Source: Cacajao melanocephalus (Eukaryota; Chordata; Mammalia; Primates; Pitheciidae). Taken from it: 64,000 nt of DNA. The position numbers and the translations under genes are program-made. Location of the stretch: positions 1-64,000 of the forward strand of contig CAUYLG010017783.1 of NCBI GenBank assembly GCA_963573385.1, written 5' to 3'. The notes below the pieces were generated by a model. The model saw only the letters and a program-made list of their open reading frames with translations, ran no database searches and was not told the DNA's origin. Positions 1-13,537 of this stretch are shown here, piece by piece (position 1 is the first letter of the stretch; every line of letters begins with the position of its first letter).

Positions 1-640
1 AGACACCGCCCAACACTGCCAATTCCTCTGAAGCTTTTCTACTATAAAAAGTTAATCAAAAGTGCTGAATCTTAAGTAATAAGTTTGAAAAAAAAAAAAA
101 AAAAAAAAACGTGCTGAATCAAAGACTACCATGCATTTCAAAAAATTCACCCTTTTCTCTAGATGTGCCTGTGGTTAGTACTGTGTATATAATCAGCAGG
201 AATACAACAGCAGTCAGAAAACTGTGGCAGTTACTCCAGACTCAGACAAATCACTTTACCTGTTTCTAGTTCCAAGGGTCTAATAGGTTTCCATCCACAC
301 AATGAATAGCATTTTCATCTACTGTCTTTCAAAGAACTGTGAGAACAAAATAAACATGAAAGTGACCCTCCCTGTAACTAACTATATTTCAATAAACAAT
401 ATTCTGAAATAGATTACCTTACAAAAGGATAAATTTGAAAAGCTGAAACAAACTTTTGCAAAAGAGCCTCCCCTATGTATGTCAGGACTGCCTTCTTTCC
501 CTTCCCCAACTCCTGAACCCTCTAAAAGTGAGTACAGTTAAACATTCTCCTGAGGTCCTCAGTGGAGAAAGAAGGTATCCTGCCTTCAGATCCTTCAGTG
601 GATTACAATATTCCCCTCAGCAGGTTTCCACTCATTCACT
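1..640. other. Unique AT-rich sequence, no gene seen
   Basis: No coding pattern, RNA gene or confident repeat is visible except a 20-base A-run near 90-110. Short open frames at 456-744 lack recognisable domains and run into L2-like sequence. Confidence 0.5.
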
Positions 641-1565
641 TTTGCCACCCTCCAAGTTATTCCCAAAATTATCTTTTCAAAAGCCACAGTCTGACTCACT
701 CCACTGCCTGTAATCTTCACTGGCTTCCGTCTTTTTTAGGATAAAAGCTCTGGTCGGCCTGACCCCCGCTTTCTCCACTTGCCTCTCCCCCTCCCCGTTT
801 CAGCCATGCTAGCCTTTCAAAAACTCTCAAAAGCCTTTTTCCTCTTCACATTTCAGGGCCTTGACATATGCTGTTCCTTCAGCCTAAAATGTTCCTTTTT
901 TTTGTTTTTCAGAGACAGGGTCTAGCTCTGATTCCCAGGAGAGAATGCAGTGTTGTGATCATAGCTCACTGCAGCCTCGAACTACTGGGCTCAAATGATC
1001 CTCTTACCTCGGTGTCCCGAGCAGCGAGCAGCTAGGACTACAGGCACGCACCACCACTCCCAGCTAGTTATTTTTTCATTTTTTGTGGAGATGGGGGTCT
1101 CACTATGTCACCCAGGCTGGTCCTGAACTCCTGGCCCCAAGCAATCCTCCCACCTGAGCCTCCCAAATGTTGGGATTACAATCATGAGCCACCCTGCCAG
1201 GCCTGGAATGTTCTTTTCATTCATCCCTTCACATCCTCTTCTCAGTCTCTTTTCAGATCTCAGGTCAAAAGTCATATCCTCTCAGACGGAAAGGGTATAA
1301 AGAAAATAAAATTTTTTTAATTTTTAAAAAGTCATATTCTCAGCAACACCTTTTTAAAATCTTCCATAATACCCATGTCCCTAATATACTCTTTCGTATC
1401 ACTGTCATTCCTTCAAAGCACATTTCATGCTTCCTTTTTAAAATCCATCCCCTATTTGCCTATAAGCTCTACAAAGACAGAGACAATTTTCTAAACCCTA
1501 TCATCAGCAGTGTACCTGCATACAGCATGTATTCAACACACATTATTTGCATGAGTAAATGAATA
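640..1565 (+). mobile_element. L2 LINE fragment, interrupted by an Alu
   Basis: The stretch has the L2 3' region pattern in order: a 'gggccttgacatatgctgtt' block (853-872), the 'aggtcaaaagtcatatcctc' block (1262-1281), and the terminal 'cctataagctctacaaagac' to 'gcatgagtaaatgaat' end (about 1460-1565). The Alu at 897-1203 splits it. It is an ancient inactive LINE with no intact reading frame. 1570-1880 may be another L2 piece, but this is weak. Confidence 0.7.
897..1203 (-). mobile_element. Alu SINE (old, AluJ-like)
   Basis: It starts with a poly-T tract and 'cagagacagggtctagctct' and ends with the reversed Alu head 'gagccaccctgccaggcct'. It is diverged, consistent with an old Alu. It lies inside the L2. 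Confidence 0.9.
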
Positions 1566-1879
1566 CCATTCAAAAGTCCTCATTATCTGACCCCCAACTT
1601 CTCTTTCCCACTGCTCCACAGTGCAATCCACTATAAAGCTAGACTTCTACTCCCCCAGAAGCATTCCTCACCCAACATCTTCAGGTTTTCCTGCGGCTTT
1701 CCCTGCCTGTAAAATTATCCCCATTTCTCTCAACCTATTCAAATCCTATGGACTTGCCCAGACTCAAGTTTTCTTTCCTCCAGAATATTTTCCCATAGTG
1801 CCAGTTTATACACGTGTCCTTTCTCCACACTTTCAAAGAACTCCGCATTCTCTTTTTGGTAATTATATATAAACTGCAT

Positions 1880-2479
1880 AGTCCTGTGTGTGACTTTTCT
1901 CTTCAACTTAGTGCAAACGCCTAAGGATGGACTGTTACATCCTACCCCTCCACTCCCAGAACAGTGCTAAATACTGGGCTCTCAATGATTTTTCCCTAAC
2001 ATACCAGAATTTTCCTTGGTAAAGAATACTAAGTCCCCCCTCACTCCTCTTGTTTCTCAAGTGATTCAATATGCTTTATGTGACTTTCCCCAAGCTCTCT
2101 TCTAGGGTTTTGTTTTTTTTGCCTACCCTTCCCCCATTCTACTAACACATTGCTGAATTCTCTGGATTCCTGTTCTTTCCCATTCCTAGACGGACCCTGG
2201 TACTCCGTGAGGGTTCCGTGTCTGCAATGAGGGGCTCCTAGGCCTTTAAACTGCCATCCCACCAACCCCGGACCCCCCTCCCACACACACACAAGCGTGC
2301 ACACACACCCAAGGAAGGCACTTGCGCTAGCTGTGATCTCACACACACCACCCCATAGCCTCACCTGGGCCTCTCTGTCACTTCATCCCCCTCAATCAGG
2401 CGGCATAATTCTATGACCCCTACCCAAGAAGAAAGGTCCCAGATCGCTGTCTCTCTCCTTTCTGTCATTAAGTACTCAC
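1880..2479. other. Unique sequence flanking the CpG block
   Basis: Mostly non-repetitive sequence with a short CA-rich run at 2281-2350. If a minus-strand transcript starts in the neighbouring CpG block, this would be the start of its first intron. No independent gene is seen. Confidence 0.4.
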
Positions 2480-2960
2480 GAGAGCTCTCTTTCTCCCTCC
2501 TTCTCTTCCCTACAGACGGAACCCAGGCCCAAGACGGTGAACTGGCTCCAAGAAACCAGGCACAGCCACCCAGCCAGCTCCAGCTCCAACGCCACGGTCT
2601 CTGCCCCCGCACCCACCCCCATCCCTCCCAGGCTGCGACCGCAGCGCAAGCTTTGGCCTGGCCAGGACTCCCCATCCGGGGACAGCCATCGCTCACTGAC
2701 CCAGGAAGGTGTCAAACCAGGAAGTGGCAGCAGTAACAGGTACGGAGGCAGGCAGCCAGGCAGACGCTAACGGCTCAGCGCTCCATCCCTTCCCGACCTT
2801 AGCTCCAGACTCACGGCTTCCTCGACCCCAGCGCCCACAGAGCAAGTCACGTGCCAGCCGAGCGGTCAGCTGACCGCTGCGCGCGCCGCTCCGCCTACGC
2901 GCGCCCCATTGCGCAGCCGCAGCCGCTGTCACTGCTTGGGCCTCAGGAGAGGGACAGGAC
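2480..2960 (-). other. Candidate first exon on the minus strand
   Basis: A strong 5' splice site at 2479/2480 on the minus strand follows CpG-rich sequence. An ATG at 2689 (minus) sits in a good context (G at -3, G at +4) and opens a 59-codon frame ending at TAG (2510-2512), before the donor. That frame starts with a hydrophobic/basic stretch like a mitochondrial leader, but I do not recognise a protein in it. The most economical view is a 5' UTR exon or a short upstream ORF. A competing reading is a plus-strand exon from 2515 to about 2739. Neither is proven. Confidence 0.3.
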
Positions 2961-3190
2961 TAGGAGGTTACGGGGTGCCACTGGTACCCCACAGTCGGGG
3001 CTGATCGTTGTTGTTTCGGAGTAGGTGGGGTTTTCTGCTTCTTCCAGTGTCGCAGGCGGCCACTTGTCCACCACTTGTAAACGTTACCGCCAACCAGGCC
3101 TAACGGCACCCCACTTCAGGTTTCTGCGGATCAAAAATTGTCTCCAGCTCCCTACACGGGCTTCTCCACTTTCTTCGTCAGCCCGGTTTT
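2580..3190. promoter_or_regulatory. CpG-rich block, probable promoter / CpG island
   Basis: CpG dinucleotides are dense here compared with the AT-rich, CpG-poor remainder of the window, with the peak at about 2820-2930. It contains GTCACGTG at 2846-2853 (E-box of the USF/MiT-TFE type), an 18-bp perfect palindrome at 2861-2878 centred on CAGCTG, and a run of GCGC motifs at 2878-2925 resembling NRF1 sites. No TATA box is evident. This fits a CpG-island promoter, possibly bidirectional. Splice-like signals occur on both strands: a minus-strand donor at 2479 (reads CTC|GTGAGTAC) and a plus-strand acceptor ending at 2514 (pyrimidine tract then CTACAG). The gene served probably lies mostly outside the window to the left if the transcript is on the minus strand. 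Confidence 0.65.
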
Positions 3191-3559
3191 CTACCTAATA
3201 TCCTGGCTAATAGTTCATTTCAGCAGATTCACATTTTCCTTGAAGTCCACTTGGACTTAATTTCATAAATAGTCCATGTAGCATTTACTGTGCGCTAAGC
3301 ACTGCGCTCGTTCTTAGGATTGCCTCCTGGGGAGAATCACTCCTTGCCACGAGAGCGCCTCATACATAGCTGAAACCATATTAGATAGTGGGAAACCAAA
3401 AAAGGTTTTAGGACAGAGGCATAGGCAGGGGAAAGCATGTCCTTTGGAGAAAAATAGGTAGCAAGCTGCTCTTTGGAACTCTGCATATTTCATTAGCTTG
3501 GGAAGGTAGATGGTAATGTCCTAAGTTAGAACAGAGTTTTAGAAACAGCAGAAATTTTG

Positions 3560-3830
3560 AGATGTTCTAATTTAATCCTTTCAGATTTACAGATGAGGAA
3601 AGTGAAGAATCAGCGAACACAGAGTTGTTTAGCACAAGGGAATAGACACCAGGTGTTAAATCCAGGCTCTCCTACTTACTAGCTGTGTGACCTTACACCT
3701 CTGAACTTCAGCCTATTCACCTGCTAAGTGGTGGTAATAATAAATACTTTACTGTGGTATTGTGAGGATTTAACGAAGCATGTAGTTAGCACAGTGCCTG
3801 GTACATAGGAAACAACCAGTTAATGCTCAT
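3560..3830 (+). mobile_element. MIR SINE pieces
   Basis: The plus-strand MIR core is seen as 'tactagctgtgtgacctta' around 3676, then 'gtgaggatttaac' and 'cagtgcctggtacatag' (3791-3807). The preceding 3560-3610 'cagatttacagatgagga' looks like the opposite strand of another MIR. A weaker MIR-like segment is at 3270-3330. Confidence 0.7.
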
Positions 3831-4449
3831 CGTTATTCCTATATATTGTAGGACCCCGGTTTTCTGACCTATCCTATACCTTTTCTGCTGTGTCTGCCTG
3901 CAGAAATTCACCACAGAATTTCTTAGAGCCTCAGTATTAGGGTGAACAGAAAGTGGCAACCACCAGACTCTCCCCAACCTGATGCTTTCACCAGTTTTGG
4001 ATGAAGTTCACGCAATTACAATAACCAGTTCTGTAACATGGCTTCAGAAACTTGTCAGAATTCCAGAGGCTTTTATCTGCCATCACAAAATAAGCCCAAA
4101 GACAACTTTTTTTGTTAGATCCACTAAAACTTTCTGCCATGACGCAAATATTATCCTGTGCTGTCTGTACAGTACCCACCAGCTACAAGGAGCCATTGAG
4201 CACTTGAAATATGGCTAGTGTGACTTAGTAACTGAATTTTAAAATTTATCTCACTTTAATTGAAATTTAAATAGCCACAGAAGGCCACTGACAACAGCTT
4301 TAGACAGTGCGGTTTTAAGGTCTATGCTTGAAATATCTTGATTTCTTCATGCTTGTGTGTGGTCCTGAAGCAGACTTTTTGTCTTGGATTCTTAATTCCT
4401 AAACTGAAATATACCTCGCACCATTTTCCAATGTTTTGGGGGTTTTTCC

Positions 4450-4748
4450 TTTGTTTTGTTTTTGTTTTTTTGAGATGGAGTCTTTGCTCTGTCACTGGAG
4501 AGCAGTGGTGCGATCTCAGCTCACCGCAACCTCCGCCTTTTAGGTTCAAGCCATTCTTGTGCCTCACCCTCCTGAGTAGCTGGGACTACAGGCGTGCACC
4601 ACCACACCTGACTAATTTTTGTATTTTTAGTAGAGATAGGGTTTCCCATGTTAGCCAAGCTGGTTTCCAAGTCCTGAGATCAAGTGATCTCTCCACTTGG
4701 GCCTCCCAAAGTGCTGGGATTACAGGCATGAGCTACTGTGCCTGGCCT
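4450..4748 (-). mobile_element. Alu SINE
   Basis: Full-length inverted Alu: T-rich tail, 'gagatggagtctttgctctg', both monomers, and the head ending 'ctgtgcctggcc'. Confidence 0.95.
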
Positions 4749-4860
4749 CCGGTGTTTTAATTACCATGTTATACTTAGGGGGCAGTGTAACAGAGTCCTC
4801 AGTAAATGTTAGCTCTGATTTTTATGAGGTTTAGTGATCTCACTTTAAAATCTAGCAAAC

Positions 4861-5024
4861 ATAGCTGAGCATGGTGGTGCATACATGTAGTCCTGGCTAC
4901 TCAGGAGGCTGAGGTGGGAGGACCCCTTGAGCCCAGGAGTTTAAGGCTTTAGTGAGCTATGATTTCACCATACAATCCAGCCTGGACAAGAGAGCAAGTC
5001 CAAATCTCAAAAAATCAAATAAAA
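4861..5024 (+). mobile_element. Alu fragment (right monomer part)
   Basis: It starts at the 'gctgagcatggtggtgcata' block of the right monomer and ends in an A-rich tail after 'gagcaagtccaaatctca'. The left monomer is absent. Confidence 0.85.
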
Positions 5025-5302
5025 AATCTAGCAAAGATGTTTGATATAAGCAGTCCATGATTTCTTTCCAGTGGTGTCTAATAGTAAAGTAATATGCTTT
5101 TACAGAGAAGCAACTCACTTTTCTGTACTGTACTATGCATAGGAGCATACTAGGTATCTATGGACATGCCACGCCTTTTCCTCCATTTCCACCTAGCTAA
5201 ACACTACTCATCTAGAAACATCTTCTAAGTTTAAAGCACTCCTGAGATACATAGGAAAAGATTTATTTCTTACAACTTTTCCAAGGGAAAAAATTAATTT
5301 TT

Positions 5303-6944
<1,642 letters not shown>

Positions 6945-6984
6945 GCAATCAATTATTTTGTTTTTTGATTACTGTTTTTTTATT

Positions 6985-7120
6985 TTTTTAATATTTTTTA
7001 ACTTTTAAGTTCAGGGGTACATGTGCAGGTTTGTTACATAGGCGAACTTGTGTCACAGAGGTTTGTTGTACAGATTATGTCATCACCCAGGTATTAAGCC
7101 TAGTACTCATTAGTTAAGCA
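6985..7120 (-). mobile_element. L1 3' UTR fragment
   Basis: Antisense L1 3' end: 'acttttaagttcaggggtac', 'catgtgcaggtttgttacat' and 'tcatcacccaggtattaag'. A short truncated copy immediately beyond the NPM1 retrocopy 5' end. Confidence 0.85.
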
Positions 7121-7470
7121 AAGTGGAGAAGGTGTTTGAAACAAATAGGGCAACAGGATTCAGAACTCTTTTTCACTCCGGTACAGTATAATAGTAAAGC
7201 TATCTTCAAAGTTGTTACAGGCATTTCCCTTCGGAAACTAAGTGTCCTTGTTTAAAAAAATACCTTGATAAACTAATATTCTCCACTAGGGTGGAAGACA
7301 AACTGAGAGTATGGGTAAATAGAGGCAAAGACCAAAGAAATAACTAAGCTAGTTTCCATGGAAAAGCAACAGAAATTAGGGAATAAAAAGGTGGGAGGGG
7401 GCATAGGAAAGAGAAGGAAAGAGAAAAGAGAAAGATAAATGACAAAGGACTTAGAAAAAGAGGAGTGTTT

Positions 7471-7791
7471 TTTTATTTTTTTATTTTTATTTATTTATAT
7501 ATATTTTTTGAGATAGAGTCTCGCTCTGTTGCCAGGCTGGAGAGCAGTGGCGCGATCTTGGCTCACTGCAACCTCCTCGCCTCCCAGGTTCAAGCGATTC
7601 TCCTGCCTCAGCCTCCCAAGTAGCTGGGATTACAGGCATGTGACACCATGTCCAGCTAATTTTTGTATTTTTAGTAGAGATGGGGTTTCACCATATTGGT
7701 CAGGCTGGTCTCAAACTCCTGACCTCGTGATCTACCCGCCTTGGCCTCCCAAAGTCCTGGGATTACAGGCATGAGCCACCACACCTGGCCT
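7471..7791 (-). mobile_element. Alu SINE with target-site duplication
   Basis: Inverted full Alu with an AT-rich tail (7471-7510). The 13-bp duplication aagaggagtgttt flanks it at 7458-7470 and 7792-7804. Confidence 0.97.
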
Positions 7792-7964
7792 AAGAGGAGT
7801 GTTTAGAACTCAATTTGAGCTTCCTTCAGTTGCTGTGACGTAAATCGTTTGCCATTTTCCCAGAGCTTTAACAAAGTCTAAGCTCAAATGCCTTTATGCA
7901 GACTATTTTTTTTTTTTGTAGAAATATATGCTATCCAGGTTACAATATACAAAGAGCTTGAACA

Positions 7965-8094
7965 GCCGGGCCTGGTGGCTCATGCCTGTAATCCCAGCAC
8001 TTTGGGAGGCTGAGGCGGGTGGATCACCTGAGGTCAGGAGTTCGAGACCATCCTGGCCAACATGGTGAAACCCTGCCTCTATTTAAAAAAAATT
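7965..8094 (+). mobile_element. Alu left monomer only, with target-site duplication
   Basis: Only the left Alu arm plus the middle A-rich linker is present. It is bounded by tacaaagagcttgaaca (7948-7964) and tacaaagagcgtgaaca (8095-8111), a 17-bp duplication with one mismatch. The flanking duplication shows that it inserted as a half-Alu. Confidence 0.93.
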
Positions 8095-8135
8095 TACAAA
8101 GAGCGTGAACAAATTGATTTAAAAAACAGTACTAA

Positions 8136-8578
<443 letters not shown>

Positions 8579-8599
8579 TTATAAACATAAATAACAAAA

Positions 8600-8865
8600 T
8601 AAATAGAAATAAGAACTCATATTAGCAAAGATAGAAATATACACATAATAGCTGATGCTGGTAAGGGTGCGGTAAGATAGACTCTTACACTGCTGGTAGA
8701 AATATAAATTGGTACAACTCTTTGGTCAGTGATGAATAGTATAAATGAGAAGCCTTCAAAATGTTTGTTCCATTTGACTGTCATTAGAATGGAAATGATG
8801 CAAAAGATAGAAAAATATTTATGCAAAATATGTTTATTACATCATTATTTATGTTCGTTTTCATC
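8600..8865 (+). mobile_element. Probable L1M fragment
   Basis: It resembles the L1 ORF2 3' part on the plus strand ('gctgatgctggtaagggtgc', 'cactgctggtagaaatataaa'). Heavily diverged; no reading frame survives. Confidence 0.5.
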
Positions 8866-9004
8866 ATTAACAACATTTATTAAAGATTTAATTAAGAACT
8901 AAGCCCCTGTGAAGATGAAGTGTTGAAAATGGTATGAGGTTTATATCTTGAATTTTTGGAGTTCATTGCTCAAGGTTAACAAATAGAATATATTTTCAAC
9001 CCAA

Positions 9005-9178
9005 GGACATTTGGCAATATCTGGAGACATTTTTGGTTGTCACAACCTAGGGGTAGGGATGTTCCTAGTACCTAGTAGGTAAAAGCCGGGGATGATGCTA
9101 AACATCCTGCAGTGCACAGCCCCCAAACAGAATTATCTGATCCAAAATGTCAACCATGCTGAGGCTGAGAAAACTGGT
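9005..9178 (+). mobile_element. MER5A (hAT-Charlie) DNA transposon remnant
   Basis: Nearly complete internal MER5A pattern: 'acatttggcaatatctggag', 'acatttttggttgtcacaac', 'tgctaaacatcctgcagtgc', and the end 'gctgaggctgagaaa'. Non-autonomous and inactive. Confidence 0.88.
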
Positions 9179-9384
9179 ACTTGACCTATAACACTCTCGG
9201 ATTCCCAAATTCATGACTTACCCCACAATGTATAATACCCTCAGTTTTTTAATCTGTAAAGGTGAGACAATAATATCTACCTCTATTGTTATGAGAATAA
9301 AATTGAATCATACAATAAATTATAGTCGCATTGCCACTTTGAGATGTCAGCTCCGTTTGATACAGGGCAGGTAAGCCCCAAAGT

Positions 9385-9885
9385 GGAGCTTAGCCCATGA
9401 GAGAATTGGCTAAGCTTTTCTTGGCTTTTCCCAGGAAAGAATTCAAGGGTAAGCCAGAGGTAGAAGAAAACTTTCCTGACGTTTTCTTCAATAAAAGCTT
9501 TATTGAAGAGGCAGTGTTATAGTTCGGTGACTGCTCCTGCAGAGCGAGGCTACCCTGTAGGCAGAATAGGGCAGTTTTGGTCATATTTATAGCTACTTTT
9601 AATGGCATTCAGATTAAGGAATGGTTTATGAGGAAATTTCTAGGGAAAGGGTAGTAACTTTTGGGTCATTAGGTCACTGCCATAGAAAGAGGCGTTAACT
9701 CTCAGCTGTTGCCATGGCAGTGGTAAATTGACATAGCACACGGTGGGTGTGTCTGATTGAAAGCTGCTTTTGCCCTGTCCTGGTTTAGCTAGTCCTTCAA
9801 CCAATTCTGTGTCTGAGCCCTGCCTCTGGAGTCAAGTCCCGCCTCCTGCCTCAGGTTCACTCACTAGCTAGGAGATCTCGGCTCC
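9385..9885 (-). mobile_element. Solitary ERV LTR (antisense)
   Basis: Read on the minus strand, it has LTR architecture: a U3-like part with GCCATGGCAACAGCTG, a TATA-like CTATAAATA (reverse of 9586-9594) and an AATAAA signal (reverse of about 9490-9497) near the 3' side. No retroviral coding sequence adjoins it. It looks like an ERV1 LTR; the subfamily is not resolved and the ends are approximate. Confidence 0.65.
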
Positions 9886-9888
9886 TGT

Positions 9889-10172
9889 ATGCCTGTTATC
9901 CCAGCACTTTAGGAGAACAAAATGGGAAGATTGTTTGAGCCCAGGAGTTTGAGATCAGCCTGGGAAACATAGCAAGACCTTGTCTCCACTAAAATTAAAA
10001 AATTAGCCAGGCACAGGTGTGCACACCTGTAGTTTCAGCTACTACAGAGGCTGAGGTAGGAATCACTTAAGCCAGGAGGTGGGTGGGGGGGGTGGGGTGC
10101 AGTGAGCTATGATTGCACCACTGTACTCCAGCCTAGGTGACAGTGAGACACCGTCTCTAGAAAAAAACACAA
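9889..10172 (+). mobile_element. Alu SINE (head slightly degraded)
   Basis: 'tgcctgttatcccagcactt' to 'accgtctctagaaaaaaaca'. A G-rich run (10080-10098) has grown in the middle of the right monomer. First of three Alus in tandem orientation. Confidence 0.9.
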
Positions 10173-10337
10173 AACACTGATGCACTGTATTTAATGATTA
10201 TAAGCAGCATCCCTTTAGTCCCCTATATGTTCTTACACCTAATTCCTGAATTTACAAACAGATGTCTTTCTAAATACTTAACAATACATAAGGCAACTGA
10301 TTTACTGAAGTGGAGGGTATTGTTAAAAAAAAATTAT

Positions 10338-10634
10338 TGGACTGGGTGCAGTGGTTCATGCCTGTAATTGCAGCACTTTGGGAGGCTGAGGTGGGTGGAT
10401 CATGAGGTCAGGAGTTAAAAACAGCCTGGCCAAGATGGTGAAAACCCATCTCTATTAAAAATATGAAAAATTAGCTGGGCGTGATGGTATGCGCCTGTAA
10501 TCCCAGCTACTCGGGAGGCTGAGGCAGAGGATTGCTTAAACCCAGGAGGCAGAGGTTTAAGTGAGCCAAGATCGTGCCACTGCACTCCAGTCTGGGCGAC
10601 AGATTGAAACTCCATCTCAAAAAAAAAAAAAAAA
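10338..10634 (+). mobile_element. Alu SINE
   Basis: Full Alu, 'gactgggtgcagtggttcat' to a 15-A tail. Second of three same-strand Alus. Confidence 0.95.
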
Positions 10635-10647
10635 TTTATCAACAGAA

Positions 10648-10957
10648 GGCCAGGCTTGATGGCTCATGCCTCTAATCCCAGCAATTTGGGAGGCTAAGGC
10701 AGGCTGATCACTTGAGCTCAGGAGTTCAGGACCAGCCTGGGCAACATGGTGAAACAATGTGTCTACAAAAATATATAAAAGTTAGCATTGTGTGGTGGCA
10801 GGCACCTATAGTCCCAGAAACTTGGGGGCTGAGGTGGGAGCATCACTTGAGCCCAGGACGTTGAGGCTGCAGTGAGCCGTGTTCCTACCAGTGCACTCCA
10901 GCCTGGGTAACAAAGTGAGAGCCTATCTCGAAAAAAAAAAAAAAAAAAAAAAAAAAC
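10648..10957 (+). mobile_element. Alu SINE
   Basis: Full Alu, 'ggccaggcttgatggctcat' to a tail of about 27 A. Third of three same-strand Alus. Confidence 0.95.
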
Positions 10958-11039
10958 ATTACCAACAGAAATAATGAATACTCATTTTAAGCACACTTTG
11001 AGAACAACAACCCCAGCATCTGGGAAGTAACACCTTAGA

Positions 11040-11390
11040 CCTCAGCCCGTGTTGGGGAGGAAGACCTAATGATCACTGTCTTTTGAAATCATCACCAGTG
11101 TTTTCTTCAGAAGGAAAACATCTTAGTGTGATTCTCCTAAACGTGTACCTGAGAAGAAGCACCCTAAATTTAACTCACTGCTGGATCAGCCATCCCCTGC
11201 CAGATGGCTGTGACCACAGTTTGATCATCACTCCTCTTAACCTTACCAAGAAGTCTGTCCAAAACAGCAGGGGAAAGCGCCAGCTCCTGCGCTTCACATA
11301 CAAACCACCTGTCAATAGCTCCAAATGTCTTCCTCAGCCTCATTCCTATAGGCGTTGCTCAGTTATTCCACGGGGTTGAAAATGAAAGAT
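11040..11390 (+). pseudogene. ERV env surface-subunit remnant
   Basis: The open frame 11083-11379 has features of a retroviral surface glycoprotein: a THCWIS segment (Thr-x-Cys-Trp pattern) and N-glycosylation-type NLT sites (for example PLNLT). The same element continues after two Alus into a transmembrane-subunit remnant at 12300-12760. No start codon or signal peptide can be assigned. Defective; family unresolved, class I-like by inference. Confidence 0.5.
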
Positions 11391-11540
11391 GGTAAAACCC
11401 CATCTCTACTAAAAATACAAAAAATTAGCTGGACATGGTGGCACGCACCTGTAATCCCAGCTGCTCGGGAGGCTGAGGCAGAGAATTGCTTAAACCCAGG
11501 AGGTAGAGGTTGCAGTGAGCCGAGATTGCGCCCATGGCTG
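11391..11540 (+). mobile_element. Alu fragment
   Basis: Middle linker plus right monomer ('aaaccccatctctactaaaa' to 'gagccgagattgcgcccatg'). Both ends are truncated and there is no A tail. It lies within the env remnant. Confidence 0.9.
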
Positions 11541-11767
11541 AGGTAAGTGACATGAACCCACTGGTGACATGAACAAACAGGAGAGTTTGGGCTGACTGCC
11601 CTCAGACAGTTCCTCCATAAATAAGGACTAGATTCAATTATTCAAAGTGACCTGAGAACTCTGATTTAACAGCTGACCTGGAGGTCATGTTGGTGATACT
11701 GTCAATCTGTGCCCACTGAATGGTATAAGTCTCATTTGGGGGATCCTAACAATTGTAAACATCACTT

Positions 11768-12130
<363 letters not shown>

Positions 12131-12299
12131 TGACTGTCTCCCCAAAACATGGTGACTTATATCTTACAAGTCATCATAAAAAACCTTCAAGTGTACACCA
12201 CTAGTAGATCACATAGCCCTCAGATGACTATAGAGATTACTCCAAAGTGAAGCTTCCTTTGATTACCTGGAGGAACTCCCCAAAGTGATAACAGACTTA

Positions 12300-12770
12300 T
12301 TATTTATGTACTATCAGTGGCCACTTGTTGCTACAATAGAAGTCATCCCATTAGAAAAAGCAAAACAAAATTTGTCCCTGACTTCAGCTGAAGTGATCAA
12401 TCATACCAGCCAGCTTTGCCCTTGAAGGCATGCACATTTGCCTCAACTCAGTGGCCAGGTGTATTATACATAATACAATTGCTTTAAATTTCTTCCTTGT
12501 GGATCAAGGCAGGGAAGTCTGTACAATTATTAATACAGCCTGTCATGCCTGCATTAATGCCTTGGGCTGAGGGAAAAAGTCAGCCCAGAAACTTAAGGAG
12601 CGATCCCACTCCCTGATTCTTCTTAAATGAAACTCAAATGGTTTATTAAATTTGTTCAAGGAATTGATTCTGAGACCCTGAGAGGCATATTTGAGGTCAA
12701 TGCCACAAACAGCTTCCTCCTGCTTTGTGGATTCTTGTTTACAGGAGCCTTAATAAGATGCCGCATTCTA
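12300..12770 (+). pseudogene. ERV env transmembrane-subunit remnant
   Basis: In shifting frames the plus strand gives, in order, a heptad-like region, a DQG element, VCTIINTAC followed by HACIN (the immunosuppressive-domain-to-Cys region of class I/gamma-type TM proteins), and a hydrophobic anchor LLLCGFLFTGALIRC encoded within 12627-12860. Stops and frameshifts interrupt the frame. The family motif is normally CX6CC; here the second Cys of the pair appears as His. It belongs with the surface-subunit remnant upstream. No function is expected. Confidence 0.65.
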
Positions 12771-13219
12771 CAAATTAAACAGATTTGGTCCCAGTCTTTG
12801 TCAGCTAGGTTAATTGGAGAATGCCAGTGGCTTATCTATGGGAAACTTCACCAGAAGTGAGACAGTGTAAAAAGGAGGGCGAGCCGCTGCGCCTGGCCAG
12901 TTTTCTTTCAATAAACAAAAATTTGGCAATCCAGGAGGAAATAATAGTCTCTCTCTACAGCTATAAGCTTGCTGGCTACTATAAACTGTAAAGAAATCCA
13001 ATGGAATAAATTGATGTTAGGGAAGAATAAATATGAGAAAATGTTTTCCATTTGTTATCAAAGAGCAACTTGATAATTTTATGGGATTGTATTCTAAAGT
13101 AAATACCTTCAACCCTGAAAACATTGTTTCATTATTAAGACATAATTCACCTTTTCATCAGTCAATAACTATTTAGGCCCAGAAGGAAAGAGTTGTACAA
13201 TCCTTTGTACATATGGTTA

Positions 13220-13537
<318 letters not shown>

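Noticed and set aside
2413..2932. Overlapping frames on both strands across the CpG block as real proteins
   Set aside because: High GC removes stops on all frames. None shows a recognisable domain, and the minus-strand ATG frame ends before the splice donor.
12878..12900. Short 'gagccgctgcgcctggcc' stretch as an Alu
   Set aside because: It looks like an Alu head on the minus strand, but about 20 bases is too little to call an element.
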